A DNA stretch of 64,000 bases from Dyella humicola (lineage in GTDB: Bacteria; Pseudomonadota; Gammaproteobacteria; Xanthomonadales; Rhodanobacteraceae): assembly GCF_026283945.1 (NCBI RefSeq), contig NZ_JAPDPC010000001.1:2480001-2544000 (forward strand). Direction: 5' to 3'. Below the pieces are notes generated by a model. The model was not told where the DNA came from and made no database searches. It was given only the letters and a program-made list of their open reading frames with translations. Positions 1 to 8,332 of the stretch are shown in pieces; within the stretch, counting starts at the first letter, position 1, and each line of letters begins with the position of its first letter. Made by a program: the position numbers and the translations under genes.

Positions 1-621
1 ATCCTCGTTGCCGGCACCAACGGCATTGTCATTGCCGCTGGCCCGACTGACACCGTCATCCTGCGCAATCTGGAATTCCACGGCAGCGGAAGCGGGCTTT
101 CCGGCGTCCTGATTCAGAGCGCGGGCAAAGTCATCATCGATCACTGCACCTTCCAGGGGTTTACCGCGGATAACGTCGAAATAGCCGTGACGTCCCCGAC
201 CTATGTGACGGTGCTGGATTCGGTCATGACGGGTGGCGCCATAGGCGTTTCGATCGATAGCACGTCGGGTCCGGGGCCAGTCGTGGCGCTTCTGAAAAAC
301 GTGACCATCCAGGGAGCTGGCGTGGGCGTACAGACCATGCGTGGTGTTGTCGATATCACCCATTCCACCTTTCAGAACAACAAAACCTACGGCGTCTATG
401 CTTCCGTGGGATATATCAACATGGCCGACAGCGCCCTGGCTTTCAACGGCACTGCAATCCAAGCGTCGACGGGGGGCTCAGTTGCCATCTCAAATGTCAG
501 CCTCTTCAACAACGGTGTCGGTATCGGATCGGGCGGCGGCAGCGTTCAGTCGGCCGGCAACAACCTCTCGGCCGGCAACACCACACCCGGCGCGCCGAAT
601 GGGGCCGCCCTGGTTCAGTAA
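1..621 (+). CDS. Right-handed parallel beta-helix protein, 3' part only
   Basis: The reading frame is open from the first base, so the start lies upstream of the window; 206 codons are visible before the TAA stop. The translation has repeating short beta-strand patterns rich in Val, Ile, Gly and Asn, with phrases such as VILRNLEFHGSG, VIIDHCTFQG and VDITHSTFQNN spaced about 20-25 residues apart. This is the rung pattern of right-handed parallel beta-helix (pectate-lyase-like) proteins. Such proteins are usually exported polysaccharide lyases, adhesins or hydrolases. No catalytic residues can be assigned from this fragment, so the substrate is unknown. Confidence 0.75.
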   Translation: MLVAGTNGIVIAAGPTDTVILRNLEFHGSGSGLSGVLIQSAGKVIIDHCTFQGFTADNVEIAVTSPTYVTVLDSVMTGGAIGVSIDSTSGPGPVVALLKNVTIQGAGVGVQTMRGVVDITHSTFQNNKTYGVYASVGYINMADSALAFNGTAIQASTGGSVAISNVSLFNNGVGIGSGGGSVQSAGNNLSAGNTTPGAPNGAALVQ

Positions 622-739
622 CACTTTCAGAGCCTACGGCGCATGATCAACTGATCACCGCAGACTCATGCGCTCGCTAATGGCGGAACCACAGAGGTGA
701 TTACTGTTTGTCGGTAGAACCGCTGATCAAAACGCCAGA

Positions 740-776
740 AAAAGAAAAAGCCCCTGAATATCAGGGGCTTTTTTTA
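740..776 (-). terminator. Rho-independent terminator after the tRNA-Ser remnant
   Basis: A perfect 10-bp stem (AAGCCCCTGA / TCAGGGGCTT, 748-757 and 761-770) has a 3-nt loop, with an A-run on the left and a T-run on the right, so it could work in both directions. It sits just downstream of the tRNA-Ser remnant when read on the minus strand. The intact tRNA-Ser near 17.9 kb has a related CCCCT/AGGGG terminator in the same place. Confidence 0.8.
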
Positions 777-779
777 TTC

Positions 780-859
780 CGGCGGAGAGAGCGAAGATTT
801 GAATCCACGCCGGGCTTACACCTGCGGCGGTTTTCAATACCACTGCCTTGGACCACCAG
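780..859 (-). pseudogene. Decayed tRNA-Ser copy (3' portion)
   Basis: The minus strand aligns, at roughly four-fifths identity by eye, with the 3' three-quarters of the intact tRNA-Ser(UGA) at 17895-17984. The anticodon loop ATTGAAA, with TGA in the anticodon position, and a pairing anticodon stem are kept, as is the 3' end CTCTCTCCGCC. The 5' acceptor strand has no match. The T-arm stem and variable-arm stem no longer pair well, and one base is inserted before the acceptor 3' strand. It is therefore unlikely to be a working tRNA. It is best read as a displaced attachment-site copy or an old duplication. Confidence 0.7.
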
Positions 860-918
860 AAGCTTAAGCCAGCACAACGGCATGGTGCCCGCCAGGCGAT
901 CTCCTATAGGCTATCTCC

Positions 919-2034
919 ATGGAAGCGAATGGACACCCGAGACCAGGCGGTCAGCGCGTCTTGTTAAGCCCGTTCGGCTTGGCCCTGACCTTGCTTACCG
1001 CATTGGCCGTCCTGGCTATTGGCCTGAAGAAGCCCTACAACAACTGGGACGAGATCGGCTATGTCGCTGTCGCGTTGAGCTCGGACGGCCACCATGGCGC
1101 CAGTTTGAATGAGGCCACCTACGGTAGCCTGAGAAACGCCGTCGACGCCGCCACCTTCGATCAAATGATCCAGGGCGACTACCGGGCCACGGTATTTCGC
1201 GACCCAACATCCTTGCAGCAGCAATTGCCGTTCTACAGCATTCGCGTGTTGTACATACAGTCGCTCAAGGTTGTGCACGCCTTGGGTTTTGACTACCCCG
1301 AGGCCACTCATATCGTGAGCGCCACGTTTGCCGCGCTATCGGTCTTGCTGTTGTCCGCTCTCAGTGTCAGGTTGAGCGCGCCCATAGGGTGGATTCCTTT
1401 TATCGTCCTCGCTTGTGGCTTGCTGGATATCGCACGCCTGTCCACCCCCGACGCCATGGCCTGCTTTTTCTCGCTATGGACGGTCTATGCCTTGATCAAG
1501 AAGAGCCCCTTGGTCTTCATCCTGGCAGCGTTGCTCCCGTTGGTCAGGACCGACGCCCTGCTACTGTCCCTGCTGGTGCTGGCATACACCTTCGTAAATG
1601 GCAGGAAAACGGTGTCTGTAGCGTCCGCGATGGCTGCCGGCGCGCTCTACTTGTTCGCCACAAAATCGAACGGCGGCTATGGATGGCTGACTTTGTTCAA
1701 CATGTCATTCATCAACAAGACGCCGTATCCGGCCACACTGATTTCGTCACACGCCCTGCGTGACTACATCCGGCCCTATATCTCAACGGCTTTTGGCTTC
1801 ACCCAGCAACCCCATTTTGTCATCTTCGGACTCGCCTTGGCTTGGCTGCTGCTGAAGAGAGCTCGCGGAACGGTAGATGACACGGCCCCGATGATCACCA
1901 TTTGCCTGAGTTTCGTGGCACTACATATGCTGTTTTTCCCGGCGGACACCTACCGTTTTTTTGTGTTCGCGGCGGCGGCTTCGCTCACGGTGTTGGTGGC
2001 TGATCCCTATGCCTCGGTCAGGCGTGCACCCTGA
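919..2034 (+). CDS. Multi-pass membrane protein, GT-C glycosyltransferase-like
   Basis: The protein has 371 residues and about eight to ten hydrophobic segments. A first transmembrane helix (residues 14-35) is followed by a periplasmic loop carrying NNWDEIGYVA. An acidic DE pair in the first large loop is typical of GT-C enzymes of the GT39 type, which use polyprenyl-phosphate sugars. A later acidic loop contains RTDALLLSLL, which also recalls this fold. The family assignment is inference from topology plus this motif, and a generic polytopic membrane protein remains possible. The ATG lacks a strong ribosome-binding site. It stands alone between the tRNA-Ser remnant and a second membrane-protein gene. 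Confidence 0.55.
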   Translation: MEANGHPRPGGQRVLLSPFGLALTLLTALAVLAIGLKKPYNNWDEIGYVAVALSSDGHHGASLNEATYGSLRNAVDAATFDQMIQGDYRATVFRDPTSLQQQLPFYSIRVLYIQSLKVVHALGFDYPEATHIVSATFAALSVLLLSALSVRLSAPIGWIPFIVLACGLLDIARLSTPDAMACFFSLWTVYALIKKSPLVFILAALLPLVRTDALLLSLLVLAYTFVNGRKTVSVASAMAAGALYLFATKSNGGYGWLTLFNMSFINKTPYPATLISSHALRDYIRPYISTAFGFTQQPHFVIFGLALAWLLLKRARGTVDDTAPMITICLSFVALHMLFFPADTYRFFVFAAAASLTVLVADPYASVRRAP

Positions 2035-2288
2035 ACTGGCTGACACGTGGCATATCTCCATTCACGCGCGGCGCCATGGACAAGTCAGCACGGGCGTCGA
2101 CAACACATGTCAGAGCGCGCTCTTCCCGAAACTCGACTCCGCCCCCTGATTTCGTCGGCGAAACAAACCGCGGTCAAGGCACGCTTTCCCTCTAAGGCCA
2201 CCCTGCCCCCACTGGGTTCGGCATGCCTACTCGATTCAGTTACGATGGCACCCTGGCCTTAGAGCGCTACTCGAAGACGAGGGCGACG

Positions 2289-3176
2289 ATGAAACCTCCA
2301 TCGGATGAAGCTGGCGCCGCCTCAGATCAGAGCCAACGCCAAGCCCACGCCGGCCCTGCGGACTCGCCCCATCTTCTAAGCGGGCATTCCCCGTTCGTCG
2401 ATGCCGTCAACCTATTCTTCTTTGCGACGTGGGTTGCCATCTGCTCCGCCTCCCCAGAGCTTATCTGGCAGGGCTTGCTTACGGTCGTCCACCACTTCAG
2501 CTGGACCACCGCCGGGTCAGTGCTGTTCGTTGGTGCGATCGTGGCTTTCTTCGTCGAACCTCTAACGGAGCGGCTACGATTCATGAGGCTCGATCTTGCC
2601 CACCGACATCGAACTACGACCCATGCAACGCTCGCCGCTTTCAGTTTTGCGGTACTGGCCGTGCTCGTGCACGAAGCCATTACCAGCTATGTGTCGGCCG
2701 CCAATGCGCATAATCAAGGGAGGGACAGCCTCGCCTCCGCGATCGAGGAGGTCCTGCAGTGGTCGTGCATTCCGTTCATGGTGACGGTGGCCTGGCTATG
2801 CGCGCACAAAACGCGATGGCTAAGCTTCCCAGCACTATTCGCTGCCCTACTCACGATCCCTCTCATTGGCGTCATTTTTGATTGGGATTGGAACGACATA
2901 TTCACGACCACCGTCCCCTGCGCGTGCATTCTTCTCGCAGGCTTTATCAGCAAACAAAAGTCCAAGGAGCCATGGAATCTTTCGCAGTGCGTGAAGTTGA
3001 CGACCGTGATCGCCTTGATATGGCTCGTTTCGACGGGGCTACTGCAACTGACGCTGCTGCTTGCGTCCAAACCCCTGGTCATCTACTCATGGAGTGAGTA
3101 CACGATCGATATCCGTTTTTATGTAGGCTGGGTGATTGGCCTCGCCATTGCGCCCAAACCTACGGTGCATCACTAA
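2289..3176 (+). CDS. Hypothetical multi-pass membrane protein
   Basis: The protein has 295 residues. I chose the ATG at 2289 rather than an in-frame ATG at 2223 because GAGGGCG lies just upstream. A soluble, Ser/Gln-rich N-terminus of about 40 residues precedes seven or eight predicted membrane helices that fill the rest. One acidic stretch (SAIEEVLQW) lies before a central helix. I do not recognise the family. No operon partner is evident: about 250 bp separates it from the upstream gene and about 330 bp from the next. Confidence 0.6.
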   Translation: MKPPSDEAGAASDQSQRQAHAGPADSPHLLSGHSPFVDAVNLFFFATWVAICSASPELIWQGLLTVVHHFSWTTAGSVLFVGAIVAFFVEPLTERLRFMRLDLAHRHRTTTHATLAAFSFAVLAVLVHEAITSYVSAANAHNQGRDSLASAIEEVLQWSCIPFMVTVAWLCAHKTRWLSFPALFAALLTIPLIGVIFDWDWNDIFTTTVPCACILLAGFISKQKSKEPWNLSQCVKLTTVIALIWLVSTGLLQLTLLLASKPLVIYSWSEYTIDIRFYVGWVIGLAIAPKPTVHH

Positions 3177-3506
3177 TCAACCTCTGATTTAACCGGCAAC
3201 GACCCACGAGTCCGCCTCTAATACCTGGCCACGATCGAACGTTCCAACTCAGCACTCGTGATCACCAAGAGTTTTTCTGCGCTGTGCCCGGCTAACCATC
3301 GGCGCATAACCGGATCAAGCGCGCCGGCCTGTAGCCACACATGAAGTGTCACGAAGTGGCCGCATTGGCTCGGAAACAGGCCTAAGCAGCTTGCCGATTG
3401 GCCCATCAGACCGCGACAAGTGATTTCTGCGGCGTAAGCGAAAAGAAAGCAGGCAGGCGTAGCTTTTCTAGTAGCAGCCGAAGCCCACTTGCAGTCCGGA
3501 GGGCTT
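3177..3506. other. Gene-free interval
   Basis: About 330 bp with no convincing gene. A 62-codon minus-strand frame at 3218-3406 ends in RRWLAGHSAEKLLV, which loosely recalls the C-terminal box of tyrosine recombinases, but it lacks the expected spacing to a tyrosine and any upstream domain. The segment ends with the GGAGG ribosome-binding site of the PAP2 gene. Confidence 0.5.
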
Positions 3507-4127
3507 ATGCGAATTCGCTGTCTGGCGGCTTTTGCTTTCGTCCTTGCCTGCAGCCCTGCCTGGGCGGGCAGCGGGCTCCTGGGCCTGGACCATCTCGTGG
3601 CCTACGACGACAGCGGTATCTGGAAGCGCAGCAATCAAGAAATCCTGATTTACGGATCCATTGTTACTGTTGCCGGTGGCGCCCTCTGGCTTGGCGATAA
3701 CGACAAGCTCGGGGATACGTTCTGGCGCTCGGTTGACTCCATGGTCGTTACGGGCGTGGGCACACAGGCGCTCAAATGGACTTTTCAGCGCGAACGTCCC
3801 TCGCAAACCGACAACCCCAACAAGTGGTTCCAGGGCATCCACGCCCAGAGCTTTCCAAGCGGTGAAGTGGCAGCAGTCACCGCCGCGGTCACGCCGTTCA
3901 TGGCCGCTTACGGCAGCGAACATCCCACGATCTACCTGCTCGCACTGCTGCCCGCTTACGACGCCGTGGCCCGTGTCAAAACGCACGGGCATTGGCAAAG
4001 TGATGTGCTGTTCGGTGCAGCCATTGGAGCGGGCGTAGGTCTGTGGGCGTCGCATCGCGAATCGCCATGGATCATCTCCCTTCTACCCGGCGGTTTTCAG
4101 ATTGGCTTTGTGCACCACTTCGATTGA
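3507..4127 (+). CDS. Exported PAP2-family protein with altered motif
   Basis: The protein has 206 residues. The ATG at 3507 follows GGAGGG at good spacing and opens directly into a signal peptide (MRIRCLAAFAFVLACSPAWA), so the longer upstream frame is not needed. The three PAP2 phosphatase motifs are visible in order: KWTFQRERP, FPSGEVAAV, and VARVKTHGHWQSDV. In the second motif the usual PSGH histidine is replaced by glutamate. In known PAP2 enzymes that histidine acts with the motif-3 histidine in catalysis, so activity may be weak or different. It probably acts on lipid phosphates or other phosphate esters at the periplasmic face. The gene is monocistronic. Confidence 0.8.
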   Translation: MRIRCLAAFAFVLACSPAWAGSGLLGLDHLVAYDDSGIWKRSNQEILIYGSIVTVAGGALWLGDNDKLGDTFWRSVDSMVVTGVGTQALKWTFQRERPSQTDNPNKWFQGIHAQSFPSGEVAAVTAAVTPFMAAYGSEHPTIYLLALLPAYDAVARVKTHGHWQSDVLFGAAIGAGVGLWASHRESPWIISLLPGGFQIGFVHHFD

Positions 4128-4270
4128 GCGCGGAGCGCGTTCTCGACGGGCGCAACGACTGCAAGTGCACAAGAGCCGCGAACATGTCACAACGCGTCAT
4201 TCATAAGTTGGAGCTCGACGGCGTGAACGCCTCTTTCGGCGGCGTCCGCTAAGGGTTGCGGACACGCGGA

Positions 4271-5200
4271 TCATGGCTCCCTCTTGAATGCCGACGCCAA
4301 GGCGTTCTCGTCTTCGGTCGCATACCGCTGTGAAAACTTTTCCTGAAGGAAGTCGACGAAGCGGCGTACGCGTGGCGGCTGAAACACGTTGGGATGGTAC
4401 ATCGCGTGGATGGGAGATGGCGCGGACCAGCCAGGCGCATGGACGAGCTTCAGCCTGCCAGCGCTTACATCCGCCGTGACCGCCCAAAGTTGTCGGTACG
4501 CAAAACCGCGTCCCAAAACCGCCCATGTGCGTATCACTTCACTGTCGGTGCACTCGTGATATCGCCGGACGCGTACGACATCCTCACCGAGTTGCCACTC
4601 ATTTCTGGGCCCCGCCTGGGTGGTCAGTACCAGCGTTGGCAGCTCGCCGAGTTGCTCGGGTTGTGTTGGCATGCCATGGGTCTCGATGCATGCGGGCGAT
4701 GCACACACCACACGCCAGCTGTCGGCAAGGTGACGCGCGACGAGGTCACTGTCCTGCAAAGGACCAACGCGAATGGCGACGTCGACATCGTCCGGCACGA
4801 AGCGCGAGAGTGAGTCCGACAACGTCAGCACAACGCGCACGTCCGGGTGAAGCTCCATGAAGCTGTTGAGGATATGGACCAGCAGGTTGCGCCCGAGATC
4901 CGACGGCGCCGATACGCGCAGCGTTCCGCTAACCGCGTCGGTGCCGCTGCGTACCGCGCGCTCGGCCTCCTTCATGGTTTCGATCGCCACCCGGCAGGAG
5001 GCGATGTAGATGCGTCCCTCATCCGTCAGGCGTAATTGACGCGTCGTGCGCTCGAACAACCGTGCGCCAAGCATCGTCTCCACGCGTAGCACACAGGCGC
5101 TGGCAGCGGCCGGTGAAAGCCCGGCCCGACGCCCGGCCGCCGACAGGCTGCTGAGGTCGGCTACATCGACAAGGAGCTGCATGTCGCTGAAGCGGTTCAT
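4271..5200 (-). CDS. LysR-family transcriptional regulator
   Basis: The protein has 309 residues, the usual LysR length, when started at the ATG for MNRFSDMQLLVDVADL. The N-terminal winged helix-turn-helix covers residues 1-60 (LSSLSAAGRRAGLSPAAASACVLRVE). A substrate-binding domain opens with GTLRVSAPSDLGR and continues to the C-terminus. The frame extends 39 codons further upstream, but that part overlaps the divergent gene and does not look like the family. It is transcribed away from the lipocalin-like gene, the usual layout in which a LysR protein controls its divergent neighbour. The inducer is unknown. Confidence 0.88.
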   Translation of the reverse strand: MNRFSDMQLLVDVADLSSLSAAGRRAGLSPAAASACVLRVETMLGARLFERTTRQLRLTDEGRIYIASCRVAIETMKEAERAVRSGTDAVSGTLRVSAPSDLGRNLLVHILNSFMELHPDVRVVLTLSDSLSRFVPDDVDVAIRVGPLQDSDLVARHLADSWRVVCASPACIETHGMPTQPEQLGELPTLVLTTQAGPRNEWQLGEDVVRVRRYHECTDSEVIRTWAVLGRGFAYRQLWAVTADVSAGRLKLVHAPGWSAPSPIHAMYHPNVFQPPRVRRFVDFLQEKFSQRYATEDENALASAFKREP

Positions 5201-5338
5201 GAGTTCCGGTCCTGGCGCGGAAGGCTTGAGCCGGATCATCTTCAAATGGCGTTTGAAGGTCAATAACCATGGAGACCCATTATCAAAGCGAAGACCATGA
5301 GCGAGTATGCGATCCATCCCTCCACCGAAGGTGTCGCC

Positions 5339-5884
5339 ATGTCAGTCGCCAAATGCGTACTCGTTTCCTGCTTCATCGCCTCCATGGCCGCGTCACCGGT
5401 CCTGGTCGCTCAGGACGCCATGAAGCCTGGTGAAAGCGCCGACCACGGCATGGTTCCAAAGGAATTGGTCGGCGTGTGGACGCTTGTCCGTTGCGACAAC
5501 GTCTATCCCGATGGCCATCGCGTGGAGCTCTACGGACCCAACCCCGCGGGCATGTGGCTTATCGACGCCCAGGGCGACTACATGATGCAAATCGTGCGCG
5601 CAAAGCGCATGCCCTTTGCGGCCAACGACAAATCCAAGGGCACGCCCGAGGAGTATCGCGCTGCCTCGATGGACAGCAATGCCCACTACGGTCACGTGAG
5701 CGCCGACGCCAACGTCATGCGCAGCGACATCGTGCACGCATCGTTCCCCAACTGGGACGGCCGCAGCGGCGACTCGAGTTACACCATCGATGGCGACGAG
5801 CTGACCTATCGCGTCGCCAAGCCATCGAGCGGCGCGGCCGAAGGCGCCCATGGCGAAGTCGTGTGGCGTCGCGTCCGTTCATAG
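5339..5884 (+). CDS. Exported lipocalin-like domain protein
   Basis: The protein has 181 residues. I chose the ATG at 5339 because it starts a typical signal peptide (MSVAKCVLVSCFIASMAASPVLVA) and follows GAAGGTG; an in-frame ATG at 5297 would place 14 polar residues in front. The mature part contains LVGVWTLV near its start and GMWLIDAQGDYMMQIVR, the pattern of bacterial lipocalin-like (PF13924-type) proteins. These often bind small hydrophobic molecules. It is divergent from the LysR gene and is a likely regulatory target. Function beyond the fold is not known. Confidence 0.75.
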   Translation: MSVAKCVLVSCFIASMAASPVLVAQDAMKPGESADHGMVPKELVGVWTLVRCDNVYPDGHRVELYGPNPAGMWLIDAQGDYMMQIVRAKRMPFAANDKSKGTPEEYRAASMDSNAHYGHVSADANVMRSDIVHASFPNWDGRSGDSSYTIDGDELTYRVAKPSSGAAEGAHGEVVWRRVRS

Positions 5885-6053
5885 AGGTGCATGCCGGCGC
5901 AGCAGGTGCAATCGCATGGCGATGCGTTGGGGATGGTTTTGATGGCAAATTTCCATGAAGCAGACATCGCGCAATGCCCGCGCCAGTTGCCTGCTGGCGC
6001 GGGCGATGACACTGGTGGTGATTGAACCTCAGGCCGCGAGATCGGCCTCTTGG

Positions 6054-6914
6054 TTAGCTCGCCTTGATGAATGCCAATAGGTCGGCATTGATCAGGTCGG
6101 CGTGCGTCGTAGGCATACCATGGGGCAACCCGGGATATGACTTGAGCGTTCCATGCTTGAGTAGCTTCCAGGAGACCGCGCCCGTGGTGGGGAACGGACA
6201 AATTTGATCGTCCTCACCATGCATGACCAGCACGGGAACATCGATCACCGCGAGGTCATCATAAAACTCGGTTTCAGAGAGGACTCGAACGCATTCATAG
6301 TGGGCCAAAATGCTGCCCATCATGCCTTGGCGCCACCAGTTCTCCCTGATCCCTTCGGAAACATTCGCCCCTGGCCGATTGAAACCGTAGAACGGAATGG
6401 TGACGTCCTTGTAGAACTGCGAGCGATGGTTTGCGGTGCCGTCACGAATGCTATCGACGACCTCTTTGGGCACACCGTCAGGATTCTTGTCCGTCTTCAT
6501 GAAAAGCGGCGGGATCGCGCTGATGAGCACTGCCTTTGCTACGCGTCCCTTGCCATGTCGTGCAACGTAACGAGTGACTTCGCCGCCACCGGTGGAGTGG
6601 CCAATGTGTATCGCGTTCTTCAGATCGAGGGCCTCGACCACCGCAGCAACGTCGGCCGCGTACGTATCCATATCGTGGCCCTTGTCGGTCTGCGTCGAGC
6701 GTCCATGACCACGGCGATCGTGCGCGATGACGCGATACCCTTGCTTCAGGAAAAACATCATCTGTGCGTCCCAATCATCCGCACTCAGCGGCCACCCGTG
6801 ATGAAAGAAGAGCGGCTGGCCCGTCCCCCAATCTTTGAAGAAAATCTGGGTCCCATCGCTGACCGTGACAAATGAATTACTGGCACGCTTCGCATCACCC
6901 AACTGCTCGCTCAT
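6054..6914 (-). CDS. Alpha/beta hydrolase, non-heme chloroperoxidase type
   Basis: The protein has 286 residues. The nucleophile elbow GHSTGG (Ser at about 107), the acid in VMHGEDDQICP and the histidine in GLPHGM form the catalytic triad in the expected order. HHGWPLSADDWD and AHDRRGHGRS are hallmark segments of the cofactor-free chloroperoxidase/arylesterase subfamily. No signal peptide is present, so it is cytoplasmic. GAAGGG precedes the ATG at good spacing. These enzymes hydrolyse esters and can perhydrolyse short acids; the natural substrate cannot be read from sequence. Confidence 0.88.
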   Translation of the reverse strand: MSEQLGDAKRASNSFVTVSDGTQIFFKDWGTGQPLFFHHGWPLSADDWDAQMMFFLKQGYRVIAHDRRGHGRSTQTDKGHDMDTYAADVAAVVEALDLKNAIHIGHSTGGGEVTRYVARHGKGRVAKAVLISAIPPLFMKTDKNPDGVPKEVVDSIRDGTANHRSQFYKDVTIPFYGFNRPGANVSEGIRENWWRQGMMGSILAHYECVRVLSETEFYDDLAVIDVPVLVMHGEDDQICPFPTTGAVSWKLLKHGTLKSYPGLPHGMPTTHADLINADLLAFIKAS

Positions 6915-7100
6915 GTCATTACCCTTCTTAAAGTGAGATTGATAGAGGGAAAGAACGGTCGAAACTATGGCTACTTGGAAATTGAACGCGCCTTCCGTTG
7001 GCGGACTGCGTCAGGACAGCCTCTTCAGGGAAGATCGACGACCCGAAGGAAGCACTATTCAATGCGTCGTGCTTGAGCGGTGAAGCACTTACCGAGTACA

Positions 7101-7364
7101 TCACGGGGCGCACGATGCCCTCGCGGGGGCTGCTCCATGGGAGTGGGACCTCGCGGAAGTCCTGCCCACCCATTCGAGCCCTCGCATGACAGACTGGGTG
7201 ATCTCGGCCTGGATAGAACCGGAATGCAGTGCGGTCGCCCCATCAATGCTGTGAAAGCGACCGTCCAGCACGACACTGGCGATCCAGATCGCCTCTGCGT
7301 CATTCCACTCATCGTACGAGACGCAAACCGTCGCCCTGCGAAAGTTGCAGATGAAAGTTTTCAT
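7101..7364 (-). CDS. Small hypothetical protein
   Basis: The protein has 87 residues and begins MKTFICNFRRATVCVSYDEWN. The ATG at 7364 follows GGGGAG with a 6-nt spacer, a good ribosome-binding site, which is why I prefer it to the longer frame. The first 60 residues have balanced, protein-like composition (DEWNDAEAIWIASVVLDG), while the last 20 are Ser/Arg/Ala-rich and less convincing. I do not recognise a family. It lies between the hydrolase and the DUF1428 gene, all on the minus strand, but is too far from both to be a clear operon member. Confidence 0.45.
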   Translation of the reverse strand: MKTFICNFRRATVCVSYDEWNDAEAIWIASVVLDGRFHSIDGATALHSGSIQAEITQSVMRGLEWVGRTSARSHSHGAAPARASCAP

Positions 7365-7502
7365 GCATTGCTCCCCGCCCGAAGCAGGCAGACGAGGCTG
7401 ATGCCATATATCAAAGGGCGCAAGTCGTCCGTTTGGCTGATCCGCGAACGACCGGTCGTTTAGGCATGGCCGAGTCGACTTTAGATTGGGTCCGCTCCGG
7501 GA

Positions 7503-7527
7503 CGGGAGCGGAAACTCAGCGTTTGGC
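7503..7527. repeat. Short dispersed repeat, copy 1
   Basis: A 25-bp segment starting CGGGAGCGGA and ending GGC matches 8171-8195 at about 19 of 25 positions. Its left half forms an 8-bp hairpin with 7491-7498. The two copies lie on either side of the DUF1428 gene. Confidence 0.4.
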
Positions 7528-7635
7528 AAGCCTGCGGGGAGGATGGCTGGTCGAGGTTTGACGTCAATCGGGAAAATGCTTGGCCAGCTTCACTATTGAA
7601 AAGCGCCTTGCTGGGATGACGGGCAAAACCAGGTC

Positions 7636-7995
7636 TCACTGGCTCGGCAGGCTGACCACTGGTGTGAAGCCGCCGAAGATCATGCGCTTGCCGTCGAAGG
7701 GCATGTCGCTGGCGGCTGGCATGCGCGGATCTTCCATGAGTTTCGCCATGCCGGCATCGCGGGTGGCCTTGTCGGGCCATTCCACCCAGGAGAACACCAC
7801 GGATTCGTCCTGCTTCGCCTGCACGGCGCGCCGGAAATCGGTGAGCTTGCCGTCGGGCACGTCGTCGCCCCAACACTCCACGATCCGGGTAGCTCCGAAC
7901 TCCAAGAAAATGGCGTCGAAGGTACGCGCGTGTTCGATGAATTGCTCGCGGTTGGCGTCGGGTACGGCGATCACGAAACCATCGATGTAGGACAT
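7636..7995 (-). CDS. DUF1428 family protein (YbaA-like)
   Basis: The protein has 119 residues when started at the ATG preceding SYIDGFVIAVP, which has GGAG at good spacing; the 15 extra upstream codons do not fit the family. Features of the family are YIDGFV at the N-terminus, ECWGDDVPDGK, VVFSWVEWPDK and the C-terminal PFDGKRMIFGGF. Members are small dimeric alpha-beta barrel proteins like E. coli YbaA, of unknown biochemical role. Cytoplasmic, apparently monocistronic. Confidence 0.9.
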   Translation of the reverse strand: MSYIDGFVIAVPDANREQFIEHARTFDAIFLEFGATRIVECWGDDVPDGKLTDFRRAVQAKQDESVVFSWVEWPDKATRDAGMAKLMEDPRMPAASDMPFDGKRMIFGGFTPVVSLPSQ

Positions 7996-8332
7996 GACTA
8001 TCTCCTTCGCGGAAATGGCGGCCAGCGTGGTCACCTTCAAGTATGCGACGAACGAGTGCTTGCGGGATCGACACGGGGCCTGACGCCGGTTCCCATCTTG
8101 GGAATGGTCTGCACTCGACAGACTGTTGGAGGCCAGGCCAGTGACTGCCTACCGCAGGTCTGCTGTGGGTCGGGAGCGGACGGTCAGCGCGTGGCGATCT
8201 CAGTAGCCGTGAGCAAGATGGTCGTCGGCTCAGGTGGCAGGCTTGAGCGGACAGAGGAAGCACGCAACGCCCGCCAACGCCATCCGACGCCACTCCGCGA
8301 TTGAGTGTATCGAGTGCTAGGTACTGATAGCG
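7996..8332. other. Gene-free interval
   Basis: About 340 bp between the DUF1428 and MBL-fold genes, both on the minus strand. It should hold the DUF1428 promoter. The only structure I see is the second copy of a short repeat at 8171-8195. Confidence 0.5.
8171..8195. repeat. Short dispersed repeat, copy 2
   Basis: This is the partner of the copy at 7503-7527, in the same orientation (CGGGAGCGGA, then TCAGCG, then GGC). Confidence 0.4.

Noticed and set aside
3218-3406. Tyrosine-recombinase C-terminal remnant
   Set aside because: RRWLAGHSAEKLLV recalls the GH box, but there is no tyrosine at the expected distance, no Arg box, and the frame is only 62 codons.
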